From: Calditrichota bacterium
Lineage (GTDB): Bacteria; Electryoneota; Electryoneia; Electryoneales; Electryoneaceae
NCBI GenBank assembly: GCA_018263585.1
Contig: JAANWZ010000044.1
Coordinates: forward strand, 702-56,955
Direction: 5' to 3'
DNA length: 56,254 nucleotides
Each line of letters begins with the position of its first letter. Within the stretch, counting starts at the first letter, position 1. The notes beneath the pieces are model-generated. The model was not told the origin of the DNA. It saw only the letters and a program-made list of their open reading frames with translations, and did not search any database. Made by a program: the position numbers and the translations under genes. Positions 43,575 to 51,802 of this stretch are shown one piece after another.

Positions 43575-44660
43575 GTGCCGGACACGCTGATTTCACGCCG
43601 GAAGAGCGAACACCTGCGGGTTGTCGCCGAGCAGGATGTGACGCACAGCGGGAGCACGTTGCTCGAGGACGTGCGTCTGTTTCACGAGGCGCTGCCCGAG
43701 CTCGATTACGACGAACTCCGTCTTTCGACCCCGTTCTTCGGCAGGACGTTGCGGCTGCCGTTCATGATCACGAGCATGACCGGCGGCGCGGAGTACGCGG
43801 ACCGTCTCAACCACGGGCTCGCGCGTGTCGCTGAGCGGACCGGGATCGCGTTCGCGGTCGGTTCGCAACGTGTGATGTTGAACCACCCGGAGCTCGCTGC
43901 GCAGTTCGTGGTCCGCGAGCAGATCCCGACCGGCGTGCTGCTCGGCAACATCGGCGCGGTGCAGTTGATCGAGACGCCTGTCGATACGGTCGCCGGGCTC
44001 GCGAACGCGATCGACGCGGACGGGATCTGCGTGCACCTGAACCCCGCGCAGGAGCTGGTCCAGCTCGCGGGCGACCGCACATTCCGCGGTCTGATCGACG
44101 GGATTTCGCGCTTGCACGAGCGGATGGACGGGCGCGTGCTTGTCAAGGAGACCGGCGGCGGGCTGTCTCCGCAGGCGCTGGAACGTCTGCGCGCGATCGG
44201 CGTGAAGGTTGTGGACGTCGCCGGTGCGGGCGGCACGTCGTGGACGAAGGTCGAGAGCCACCGTGAGGCGAACCGGCAGTTGCAGCGCTCGGGGCGCGTG
44301 TTCGCGGAGTGGGGCGTGCCGACGGCGTTCAGCGTGTATGCGGCGCGCGAGGTTCTCGGTCGCGACGCGACGGTTGTCGCCTCCGGGGGAATCCGATCCG
44401 GTCTCGACGCGGCGCGCGCGATCGCGCTCGGCGCGGACATCGCCGGGTTTGCCCACCCCGTTCTGCTCTCGTTCCTCGACGGCGGCGAGGATTCCGCCGT
44501 ACAATTCATCGAAACTCTGGCCCACGAGTTGAAGATGGCGATGCTGCTCACCGGAACCGCCGACGTTTCGGCGCTGAAGCGGGCGCCGCGCGTGATCGAA
44601 GGTCGCCTCAGGCGCCTGATCGACGCACACCCGTGGCACGTGGAGAAGGATCGTGGTTGA
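43575..44660 (+). CDS. fni: Type 2 isopentenyl-diphosphate delta-isomerase
   Basis: 361 aa from the GTG at 43575 (M-PDTLISRRKSEHLRVV); the track ORF is extended through an E repeat. FMN-dependent TIM barrel: LPFMITSMTGGAEYADRLNHGLARVAERTGIAFAVGSQRVML, VLLGNIGAVQL, ADGICVHLNPAQELVQLAGDRTF (HLNPxQE motif), VLVKETGGGLSP, VVDVAGAGGTSWTKVE and VVASGGIRSGLDAARAIALGAD (phosphate-binding). It interconverts IPP and DMAPP with reduced FMN. It overlaps the next gene by 8 bp and is the first gene of the mevalonate operon. Confidence 0.95.
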   Translation: MPDTLISRRKSEHLRVVAEQDVTHSGSTLLEDVRLFHEALPELDYDELRLSTPFFGRTLRLPFMITSMTGGAEYADRLNHGLARVAERTGIAFAVGSQRVMLNHPELAAQFVVREQIPTGVLLGNIGAVQLIETPVDTVAGLANAIDADGICVHLNPAQELVQLAGDRTFRGLIDGISRLHERMDGRVLVKETGGGLSPQALERLRAIGVKVVDVAGAGGTSWTKVESHREANRQLQRSGRVFAEWGVPTAFSVYAAREVLGRDATVVASGGIRSGLDAARAIALGADIAGFAHPVLLSFLDGGEDSAVQFIETLAHELKMAMLLTGTADVSALKRAPRVIEGRLRRLIDAHPWHVEKDRG

Positions 44661-47001
44661 CAACAGTGAGCTGTTTCGCGGCGGCCGCAACGGGATCACC
44701 CGCCCGGCGGCACCGTCACGGCCGGTCGCGCAGAAGCAGGAATCCGTATCGTCGCGCATTCCCGGGTTCTACCGTCTCCCGGTGGAGCGCCGGCTCGCGT
44801 TTCTCCAGCGCAGTTTCGGGCTGAGTGACAAGCAGATCGGTGCGCTGCGCGAGGGCCGCACGCTGCGCATCGAGCACGCGGTGAACATGGTGGAGAACGC
44901 GATCGGCGTGCATGGGATGCCGCTCGGGGTCGCGCTCAACTTCCTCGTCGATCGCCGCGACTACCTCGTGCCGATGGCGATCGAGGAGGCGTCGATCATC
45001 GCGGCCGCGTCGAAGGCGGCGCTCACGATCCGCAAGGGCGGCGGGTTCACCACCGAGGTCGATGACCCGGTGATGATCGGGCAGGTGCAGGTGCTCGAGC
45101 TCGCCGACGCGGACGCGGCGCGGGAAAAGGTGCTGCGCGAAAAGCATGCGATCCTGCGGCAGGCGAACCTCGTGAGCCCGAAGATGGTCGCGCGCGGCGG
45201 CGGTGCGATCGATATCGAGGCGCGCGTCGTGGACGGCGGCGGCGACACCGGCCGGATGCTGATCGTGCACCTGCTCATCGACGTACGCGAGGCGATGGGC
45301 GCGAACCATGTGAACACGTCGTGCGAAGCGGTCGGGCCGCTGATCGAGCGGATCAGTGGCGGCCGGGTTCACCTGCGCATTCTCTCGAACTTCGCCGACC
45401 GCCGGCTCGCGCGCGCAACGTTTTCGCTGCCGTTTGCACAGCTCGCGTCCGACGGATTCACCGGGGAGGATGTCGCGCGGCGGATGGTTGACGCGTACCG
45501 GATGGCGTGGGCGGACGCGTACCGCGCGACGACTCACAACAAGGGGATCTTCAACGGGATCGGGGCGGCGGCGATGGCGCTCGGGCAGGACTGGCGGGCG
45601 ATCGACGCCGGCGGGCACGCGTGGGCTGCGCGCGACGGCCACTACCGCAGCCTCACCCGTTACTGGATCGAGGACGGCGCGCTGCACGGTTCGATCGAAC
45701 TGCCGATGCAGGTCGGCGCGGTCGGCGGCGCGCTCAACAGCCACCCCGGCGTGCGCCTGCTCCGTGAAGTCGCCGGCGTTTCCAGCGCGCGCGAAATCGC
45801 CGGCCTGTTCGCCGCCGTCGGACTCGCGCAGAACTTCGCAGCGTGCAACGCGCTGAGCACGGTCGGGATCCAGGAGGGGCACATGGCGCTGCACGCGCGT
45901 TCTGTCGCGATCAGCGTCGGCGTCCCGCCCGACAAGGTCGAGCAGGTCGCGCAGGAGATGATCGGCCGCGGGCAGGTGAAGGTGGCCGTCGCAGAGGAGA
46001 TCTTCAACCGTATCCTCCAGCACGAGCGCGAGATGGACACGGAATCGCAGGACGGGTTGCCGATCGACGCGTGGGCGCCGGGCAAGGTCGTGCTGTTCGG
46101 GGAGCACGCGACGGTTTACAACTACCCGGGGATCACGTGCGCGATCAACGTCGGGCTCCGGATCCGTGTCACCCGCGACGCGGACGGCCCGCGCTTCGTG
46201 AGCCCGCGGTTCAACCAGCCGTTCGGCGCGCCGGAGTCGGACCGCGACATCCGCATGTTCACGCGCGCCGTCGATCAGGCGCTCGACATCTACGCGCTCC
46301 AGCGCGACCCGATCGCGGTCGAGATCGATTCCGACCTCGTGCCGGGGATGGGGCTCGGATCGTCGGCGGCGTTCTCGGCGGCGCTCTGTTCCGCGTTGCG
46401 CACGTACCGCGACGGGAGCGGCGAGATCAGCCTCGCGCGCGACCTGTTCGACGACGTGCAGCGTCTCGAGAGCATCTTCCACGGCCACCCGAGCGGGATG
46501 GACGCGGCGACGGTGATCTCCGACGGCGTGCTCTGGTTCCGCAAGGGACCGCCGCGCGAAATCGTGCCGATCCACATGCCGCACCCGATGTACGGCCTGA
46601 TCTGCTTCGTCTCGCCGGGCGCGCGCACGATCGACATGGTGCGCAACGTGACGCAGAGCCGTGACCTCAACCCGAAACGCGTGGACAGCCTGCTCGAACA
46701 GATCGGCGAGCTGACGAGCGACGCGGGGATCGCGCTCGGCACCGGCGACAACCGCGAGGTCGGCCGGCTCATGCTGCGCAACCACGAGCTGCTCGCGCGC
46801 CTCGGTGTGTCCACGCGCGAGCTCGACAACGCGATCGAATTTCTGATGGAACGCGGCGTGCTCGGCGCGAAACTGACCGGCAGCGGCGGCGGCGGAGCCG
46901 TGATCGCGATCGTCCGCCCCGAGGACCAGGATACGCTCGTGCACGAGCTCGCCGACCGGTTCGCGCGCGTGTATCCGTTCACCGTGAGGTCGAGGGAATG
47001 A
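44653..47001 (+). CDS. Fusion: class II HMG-CoA reductase + mevalonate kinase
   Basis: 782 aa, one uninterrupted frame, GTG start after GGAGAAGGA. Residues about 34-458 are a complete class II HMG-CoA reductase: SRIPGFYRLPVERR, ENAIGVHGMPLGVALNF (catalytic Glu81), DVREAMGANHVNTSCEAV, THNKGIFNGI (Lys297), QDWRAIDAG (Asp313), QVGAVGGALNSHP and GHMALH (His410). A short linker (HEREMDTESQDGLPID) leads to mevalonate kinase at about 472-782: WAPGKVVLFGEHATVYN, VPGMGLGSSAAFSAAL, FHGHPSGMDAATV (catalytic Asp617) and KLTGSGGGGAV. Both active sites look intact. The protein would reduce HMG-CoA to mevalonate and phosphorylate it. An internal ATG (46033) in the linker might allow a separate kinase, but it lacks a strong ribosome-binding site. 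Confidence 0.93.
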   Translation: MVDNSELFRGGRNGITRPAAPSRPVAQKQESVSSRIPGFYRLPVERRLAFLQRSFGLSDKQIGALREGRTLRIEHAVNMVENAIGVHGMPLGVALNFLVDRRDYLVPMAIEEASIIAAASKAALTIRKGGGFTTEVDDPVMIGQVQVLELADADAAREKVLREKHAILRQANLVSPKMVARGGGAIDIEARVVDGGGDTGRMLIVHLLIDVREAMGANHVNTSCEAVGPLIERISGGRVHLRILSNFADRRLARATFSLPFAQLASDGFTGEDVARRMVDAYRMAWADAYRATTHNKGIFNGIGAAAMALGQDWRAIDAGGHAWAARDGHYRSLTRYWIEDGALHGSIELPMQVGAVGGALNSHPGVRLLREVAGVSSAREIAGLFAAVGLAQNFAACNALSTVGIQEGHMALHARSVAISVGVPPDKVEQVAQEMIGRGQVKVAVAEEIFNRILQHEREMDTESQDGLPIDAWAPGKVVLFGEHATVYNYPGITCAINVGLRIRVTRDADGPRFVSPRFNQPFGAPESDRDIRMFTRAVDQALDIYALQRDPIAVEIDSDLVPGMGLGSSAAFSAALCSALRTYRDGSGEISLARDLFDDVQRLESIFHGHPSGMDAATVISDGVLWFRKGPPREIVPIHMPHPMYGLICFVSPGARTIDMVRNVTQSRDLNPKRVDSLLEQIGELTSDAGIALGTGDNREVGRLMLRNHELLARLGVSTRELDNAIEFLMERGVLGAKLTGSGGGGAVIAIVRPEDQDTLVHELADRFARVYPFTVRSRE

Positions 47002-47981
47002 CGCGGCGGGTGACAGCGCGCGCGTGCGCGAACATCGCCCTCGTCAAGTACTGGGGCAAACGCGATGAGCGCCGCAACACGCCGGCGACGCCCTCGATCT
47101 CGCTCGCCCTCTCCGGCCTCACGACAACGACCACGGTCGAACGGTTCGGTGACGATCCGAGCGAGATGCCCGATCACGTTGAACTGAACGGCGATGCGGC
47201 CCGGGGTGATTCCGGCGCGCGTGTCGCCGGATATATCTCGCTGTGGCGCGACCTCGGCCTGATCGACGGCGCGTACGCCGTCTATTCGCAGAACGATTTT
47301 CCGACCGGGACCGGGCTCGCCTCGAGCTCGTCCGGATTCGCCGCGCTCGCCGCCGCGCTCGCCGAGTTCAGCGAGCAGAAGTTGAACGCGGTCAATCTGT
47401 CGCGGCTCGCGCGCCGGGGCAGCGGGTCGGCGGCGCGTTCGATCGCCGGCGGAATCGCCGCGCTCCCTTCCACCTCCGACCCCGCCGCGCGACGGCTCGT
47501 CGAACCGAACGACGTGCCGTGGGGGATGGTCGTCGCGATCGTGGAAACCGCCCCGAAAACCGTCGGCTCAACCGAGGGGATGAACCTGAGCCGCTCGACG
47601 AGTCCGTATTACGGGAGCTGGGTGACGATCGCGAAACACGACTACCGCGCGATGCTGTCCGCGATCCGCGACCGCGACCTCGTTCGTACCGGTGAGCTCG
47701 CCGAGTCGAACTGTTACGCGATGCAGGCGTGCATGCTCACCACCCACCCGCCGCTGTTGTACTGGAACGAAGTGACGACCCGCCTGATGCGCCGGGTGCT
47801 CGCGTGGCGACGGGAAGGGGTGCGTGTGTACGCGACCGCCGACGCCGGCCCGCATGTCTGTTTCCTCGCGGACCGCGCCGATCTGGACGCGCTCGCCGGG
47901 AAAGCCGCCTCGGTCGAGGGCGTCACCGATGTCAACGTCAGCCTGCCCGGAGCGCCCGCCGAAGTCGTGTCGAAGGAATGA
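46998..47981 (+). CDS. mvaD: Diphosphomevalonate decarboxylase
   Basis: 327 aa, ATGA overlap with the fusion gene. GHMP-fold motifs specific to MDD: ARACANIALVKYWGKRDERRNTPATPSISLAL, DFPTGTGLASSSSGFAALAAAL, LARRGSGSAARSIAGGIAAL and ATADAGPHVCFL (catalytic Asp in the DAGP loop). It decarboxylates mevalonate 5-diphosphate to IPP using ATP. Followed by ATGA overlap with the phosphomevalonate kinase gene. Confidence 0.95.
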   Translation: MTRRVTARACANIALVKYWGKRDERRNTPATPSISLALSGLTTTTTVERFGDDPSEMPDHVELNGDAARGDSGARVAGYISLWRDLGLIDGAYAVYSQNDFPTGTGLASSSSGFAALAAALAEFSEQKLNAVNLSRLARRGSGSAARSIAGGIAALPSTSDPAARRLVEPNDVPWGMVVAIVETAPKTVGSTEGMNLSRSTSPYYGSWVTIAKHDYRAMLSAIRDRDLVRTGELAESNCYAMQACMLTTHPPLLYWNEVTTRLMRRVLAWRREGVRVYATADAGPHVCFLADRADLDALAGKAASVEGVTDVNVSLPGAPAEVVSKE

Positions 47982-48904
47982 ACTCCGTGCGCATCCCGGG
48001 CAAAGTGATGCTCTCCGGCGAGTACATCGTGCTGTTCGGCGGAAGCGCCGTGCTCGTGCCCGCCCCCCGCACCCTCACCGTGTCCGAAGCCGCCACGCCG
48101 ACTCCCGACACGGTCAACCCTGTGGTTCGTGAGGCGCTCGCGGAACCGATCGCGGAGATCGTGGAAGCGGAGAAGGAACTGCCTGACCTGCACGTGGCCG
48201 TCGATCGCGGCGAATTCTACGCGACCACGCCGGCGGGTTCAGCGGCGAAGCTCGGACTCGGCGGGTCCGCGGCGGAAGCGGTCGGCGTCGTCTCCCTGCG
48301 GCTGATACGGGCCGGAATCGATCCGATCGAGAACCCCCGGCTCGTGTTCGACGTCGCCGACCGCGCCCACCGCCGCGCGCAGGGAGGGGTGGGCAGCGGC
48401 GCCGATGTCGCCGCGTGCGCGTACCGGCGGCCGATCCGGTTCAGGCGATCCAACGACGAGGTTGAGATCGAGCCGATCGCAAGGCCCGCACACTCTGACA
48501 TTCCGCAGCTCGCGCTCGCGTGGACCGGGGTCCCGGCCGACACGCGCCGGTTGGTAAAGCCGTTCCTCGAATGGGCCGCCACGGGCAAGCACGCCGCGAT
48601 CCGGTTGGGCAACCTCGACCTCACGGCCGGCCTGCTGGCCACGGCCTGGTTTGCGGCCGGCAGGCGCCTGCTCAACACCTTGCTCGACGAGTTCGACAAG
48701 GCGCTCGCCGAGTTGATGCAATCGGCCGAGCTTGACTGGCGGCTGCCGGTTCATGATGAGCTCGCGGCCTGGGCGCGCGCTCACGGCGGCCGGGCAAAAC
48801 CGGCCGGCGCCGGCGGCGGCGACCTCGCGCTGCTCGTCGGCCCACTCCCGCTCGCCGAACGGCCTGAGCTGATCATACCGCTCACTCCATTTGACATTGA
48901 CTGA
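47978..48904 (+). CDS. Phosphomevalonate kinase (GHMP family)
   Basis: 308 aa from the ATG at 47978 (ATGA overlap). The GTG at 47987 is 9 bp after GAAGGA and may be the true start, giving MRIPGKVMLSGEYIVL. Motifs: IPGKVMLSGEYIVLFGGSAVLVP, GSAAKLGLGGSAAEAVGVVSL (ATP loop), GGVGSGADVAACAYRRP (ERG8-type GSGxDVA) and PAGAGGGDLALLVG (GAGGGD). This is the eukaryotic-type PMK pattern; it phosphorylates mevalonate 5-phosphate. With the preceding genes it completes mevalonate-pathway steps from HMG-CoA to IPP/DMAPP. Confidence 0.88.
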   Translation: MNSVRIPGKVMLSGEYIVLFGGSAVLVPAPRTLTVSEAATPTPDTVNPVVREALAEPIAEIVEAEKELPDLHVAVDRGEFYATTPAGSAAKLGLGGSAAEAVGVVSLRLIRAGIDPIENPRLVFDVADRAHRRAQGGVGSGADVAACAYRRPIRFRRSNDEVEIEPIARPAHSDIPQLALAWTGVPADTRRLVKPFLEWAATGKHAAIRLGNLDLTAGLLATAWFAAGRRLLNTLLDEFDKALAELMQSAELDWRLPVHDELAAWARAHGGRAKPAGAGGGDLALLVGPLPLAERPELIIPLTPFDID

Positions 48905-49201
48905 TTCAGAGGTCAGCTTGCCGCATCTGCGCGGGAGGGAAACTGACTTGCTCACGGGAACGGTTGGACTCGCACATGCCCGCGGGAACGGCCTCCTTTG
49001 TACATGCCCGCGGGGACGGCCGGAACGGCGTCACCGCGGTTCAACCAATCCTCGCGCAACCGCGGGGCTGTTCAGCCGCGGTGATCCTTGCGGATCCCCG
49101 CGGGCATTTTCACCTGAGGCCCACGGTGTAAGGGACCTGGCTGGCGAATCGCAGCGGGAATCAGATACGCGACAACGTGAACGACGTGGAGGAGACTGTT
49201 G
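48905..49201. repeat. B-family hairpin cluster upstream of the FKBP gene
   Basis: B half (48974-48992), B full (49002-49042), an A-like stretch 49036-49069 (CGCGGTT...CAACCGCGG) and B full (49072-49108) lie within 140 bp. Confidence 0.65.
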
Positions 49202-49780
49202 ATGAATGCGAGACTGACAGTTGTATTGTTCGTCGCGGCCGCGCTGCTGGTCGGCTGCGGCGGCGGTGAACAGGCCGAGGAAATGGCGCAGGAGACCGGC
49301 GAAAGTGTGGAGCAGGCCGCCGGCGAACAGCAGGCCGCCGGCGAACAGCAGGCCGCCGGCGAACAGCAGGCCGCCGGCGAACAGCAGGCCGGGGAGATGT
49401 CGGACGAGATGGCGATGCCGGATCTCGAGGAGATGATGTTCGCGCAGGGCCCGCAGGGGATGAAATACGCGGTGCTGCAGGAGGGCGACGGCCCGGAGAT
49501 CGACAACGGTGACCTGGCGAAAGTCCACTACACGGGCTGGTTCGAGAGCAGCGGCAACCTGTTCGAAAGTTCGCGCAAGCGGGACAAGCCGTTCGAGTTC
49601 ACAGTCGGCTCCGGCCAGGTGATCAAGGGCTGGGATCTCGGAGTCGCGGAGATGCGCGTCGGCGAGCGCCGCCTGATCGTGCTCCCGCCGGAACTCGCGT
49701 ACGGCGAGCGCGGCTATCCCGGCGGCATCCCGCCGAACAGCACGCTCGTGTTCGATGTGGAAGTGCTCGGCAAGGAGTAG
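49202..49780 (+). CDS. FKBP-type peptidyl-prolyl isomerase lipoprotein
   Basis: 192 aa from the ATG at 49202, after GGAGGAG. Lipobox LVGC (cysteine near residue 19) predicts a lipoprotein. A Glu/Gln/Ala linker of about 55 residues follows, containing four perfect AAGEQQ repeats. The FKBP domain is complete: GMKYAVLQEGDGPEIDNGDLAKVHYTGWFESSGNLFESSRKRDKPFEFTVGSGQVIKGWDLGVAEMRVGERRLIVLPPELAYGERGYPGGIPPNSTLVFDVEVLGKE, retaining the Tyr, Phe, Trp and Ile pocket residues. Likely a periplasmic or outer-membrane folding helper. Confidence 0.94.
   Translation: MNARLTVVLFVAAALLVGCGGGEQAEEMAQETGESVEQAAGEQQAAGEQQAAGEQQAAGEQQAGEMSDEMAMPDLEEMMFAQGPQGMKYAVLQEGDGPEIDNGDLAKVHYTGWFESSGNLFESSRKRDKPFEFTVGSGQVIKGWDLGVAEMRVGERRLIVLPPELAYGERGYPGGIPPNSTLVFDVEVLGKE
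49316..49387 (+). repeat. Four perfect 18-bp tandem repeats
   Basis: The unit GCCGCCGGCGAACAGCAG is repeated four times without mismatch (49316, 49334, 49352, 49370) and encodes AAGEQQ in the lipoprotein linker. The length is a multiple of three, so copy-number change keeps the frame. Confidence 0.97.
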
Positions 49781-50050
49781 GCGGGCGGCAGAGAGACGCC
49801 GCGCACGTTCAGGGTGACATTCACTGCAGGCCCGCGGTTGCACGCAACCGCGGCTCATCCACCAGTGGGTGCACGGCCGGGAAGGGGACGCTTGCTGGCA
49901 AGCGTCCCCGGAATGCCGCGGGTCACCCCGGGGTCGGCGACCCCGGGCTACTTGTTCAGCGTCGTGATCCGGGCCCGGCGCCGTCAGCGAGATCTACGGG
50001 TGGAGCCGGCGGCGGCGCGGCGATGTCCTTCGATGACCAGGGCTGCTGCG
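49781..50050. repeat. A-family hairpin and joined-terminus palindrome
   Basis: A hairpin at 49826-49860 (CCCGCGGTTGCACGCAACCGCGG) and a 26-bp perfect palindrome at 49884-49909 (GGGGACGCTTGC-TG-GCAAGCGTCCCC). A CACCCCGGGGTCGGCGACCCCGGG hairpin follows near 49924. Confidence 0.75.
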
Positions 50051-50665
50051 TCATCGCGTCCGAGCCGGCGGAACCGTGCCTCGAGGCGCCCGGCCGTGCG
50101 CGATTCCTCCGCTCAGGTGCGCGCTCGCGAACGTGTGATAGAGCTCGCTGACGGGCGCGGGTGCGAGCTCCTCGAGCGCCCGCAGCGCGCGCATGTCACG
50201 ATCCACCTGCCCCTCCGCGATAGATCCACGCCGATCCGCATACCGGTCGAACAACGGCAGCAGCACATCCCACGCGCGGTGCGGGGCGAGACGGTATTCG
50301 GTGTCGCTCCGTCCCGGCCTGATCTTCGACGACTTGTGCAGCCGCTCCCAGTTCAACGCGCGTTTCAGCGGATCGTGCGGATGTTCGCTGAGCCGGGTCC
50401 ACCAGCTGCGCGTGTGTGCGGGCAAATCGAGTGCGAGGAAAACGCCGATCCGCGCGATCGTCTCATCGCAGCGCGCCGGGTCGAGCAAATCCTCCATCCG
50501 CAGCACGAGCGTGTTCGGCGACGTGCGCGCGAGCATCAGCGAGGTCCGGCGGGCAAGAGCCCGGCCTGCGAGCAGGCACGGGGCATAGTTGACTGAGAGG
50601 ATGTGAGACCCGAGGCTGAAGCCCCGGGCCACACGACGCAACACAGAGCCCGCTGCTACCCCCAC
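50051..50665 (-). pseudogene. Sulfotransferase-like C-terminal remnant fused to repeats
   Basis: From about 50536 leftward the ORF reads LMLARTSPNTLVLRMEDLLDPARCDETIARIGVFLALDLP, the pattern of the C-terminal part of sulfotransferases (LVLRYEDL, IxxFLGL), and continues to a helical end (ALRALEELAPAPVSELYHTF). The catalytic N-terminus with the PAPS-binding loop is missing. In its place the frame runs through a D repeat (50602-50632) and a G hairpin (about 50558-50585). I call it a truncated gene. A short intact protein cannot be excluded. Confidence 0.6.
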
Positions 50666-51135
50666 ACGGGTGGGTCGCGGCGGGCGGAGTCGGGCAGGGT
50701 GCGGGCGAGCGTGATCGTGAGCGCGCCGTCGCGCGTGAACTCGCCGGAGACGTCATCGAGGCGCTGATTCGCGATCGCAAGCCCGGGCAGGTCGAGCGCG
50801 CGCGCGGTCGCCCCGTGCGGGCGGAACGAGCCGGTCGCAACCCCCTCCGGGACCTCGCTCAGGCTGCAGCGGACGCGGAACTCGATGCTGTCGCCGTACA
50901 CGGTCATATCGAGGCGGAAGCTGCGGTCCGGGTCGGTGTCGAGCAGGTCGCGGATCACATCGGCGCACACGGAGAGCACCGCGACCTGGATCCGTTCGGT
51001 CTCAAACGGCCCGAGCCGGAGCCGGCGGCAGGTGGAGTCGATCTTCTCCTCGATGATGCCGAGGAACGCCGGGTCGGCGGCGTACTCGACCGCCCAGCGC
51101 AGGGAGAACAGGTTGCGGCGTTGTCTCGCGGTCAT
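50656..51135 (-). CDS. Degenerate HATPase-like (anti-sigma factor type) protein
   Basis: 159 aa, ATG at 51135, 7 bp after the MBL gene stop. Helix RLRLGPFETERIQVAVLSVCADVIRDLL occupies the place of the RsbW/HATPase N box but lacks its Glu and Asn. FRLDMTVYGDSIEFRVRCSL and LDLPGLAIANQRLDDVSGEFTRDGALTITLARTL resemble the later strands and the GLxLI/D helix of the fold. It is probably an HATPase-like protein that no longer binds ATP in the usual way. Assignment tentative. Confidence 0.55.
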   Translation of the reverse strand: MTARQRRNLFSLRWAVEYAADPAFLGIIEEKIDSTCRRLRLGPFETERIQVAVLSVCADVIRDLLDTDPDRSFRLDMTVYGDSIEFRVRCSLSEVPEGVATGSFRPHGATARALDLPGLAIANQRLDDVSGEFTRDGALTITLARTLPDSARRDPPVWG

Positions 51136-51142
51136 CGTTGAG

Positions 51143-51802
51143 TCAGGAGAACCCGTTGAATCCGAACGACTTGAGGAAGTCGGGCTGCAGGTACGGGTTG
51201 ATCCGTTTTTCGACGCCGATCGTGGTCGCGGGGCCGTGGCCGGGGTACACGCGCGTGTCGTCGGGCAGCGGGAGCAGTTTCTCGCGGATGCCGTCGATCA
51301 ACGCGCGGCCGTCCCCGCCCGGGAAGTCCCAGCGCCCGATGCTGCCGGCGAACAGGGTGTCGCCGGCGAACACGTGGCCGCCGTCGTGGAGGAAGACGAC
51401 GTGGCCGGGCGTGTGGCCGGGGATGTGGATCACGCGCAGTTTCAGCGCCCCGAACGCGACCGTGTCGCCGTCCTCGATGAGCCGGTCGGGTGCGCCGACG
51501 GAGAGCGGGACGGCGAAGTGCAGCCCGAGATTGAGCTCGGGGTCGGTGAGCATCGGCGCGTCCGCCGGGTGACAGATGACGGGCGCGTCCGGGTAGCGCT
51601 CGCGCATCTCCGCGACGGCGCCGATGTGGTCGCCGTGACCGTGCGTGAGCAGAATCGCGGCCGGTTCGCAGCGCCATTGTTCGAGCCCGGCGACGAACCG
51701 CTCCGGCTCGGCGCCGGGGTCGATCACGACCGCGTGGTCCCCGTCGCGCACGAGGTAGCCGTTCGTCTCGAGATCGCCGACACTGAGCGTGACGATATCC
51801 AT
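51143..51802 (-). CDS. Metallo-beta-lactamase-fold hydrolase (glyoxalase II-like)
   Basis: 219 aa from the ATG at 51802, preceded by GAGGG. Motifs: LETNGYLVRDGDHAVVIDPGAEPERF, ILLTHGHGDHIGAVAEM (HxHxDH), IHIPGHTPGHVVFLH, VFAGDTLFAGSIGRWDFPGGD (bridging Asp) and VYPGHGPATTIGVEKRINPYL. The GHGPxTTIGxEKxxNPY end is typical of the small glyoxalase II-like group. It would hydrolyse a thioester such as S-lactoylglutathione or an analogue; the physiological thiol is unknown. Confidence 0.93.
   Translation of the reverse strand: MDIVTLSVGDLETNGYLVRDGDHAVVIDPGAEPERFVAGLEQWRCEPAAILLTHGHGDHIGAVAEMRERYPDAPVICHPADAPMLTDPELNLGLHFAVPLSVGAPDRLIEDGDTVAFGALKLRVIHIPGHTPGHVVFLHDGGHVFAGDTLFAGSIGRWDFPGGDGRALIDGIREKLLPLPDDTRVYPGHGPATTIGVEKRINPYLQPDFLKSFGFNGFS

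Noticed and set aside
46020-46080. Possible sequencing frameshift creating the fusion
   Set aside because: Both domains are in the same frame with no overlap or homopolymer at the junction; a missed substitution in a stop codon cannot be excluded without reads.
44716-46944. 742-codon minus-strand ORF over the HMG-CoA reductase-mevalonate kinase gene
   Set aside because: Shadow of the fusion gene; no motif and shadow-like composition.
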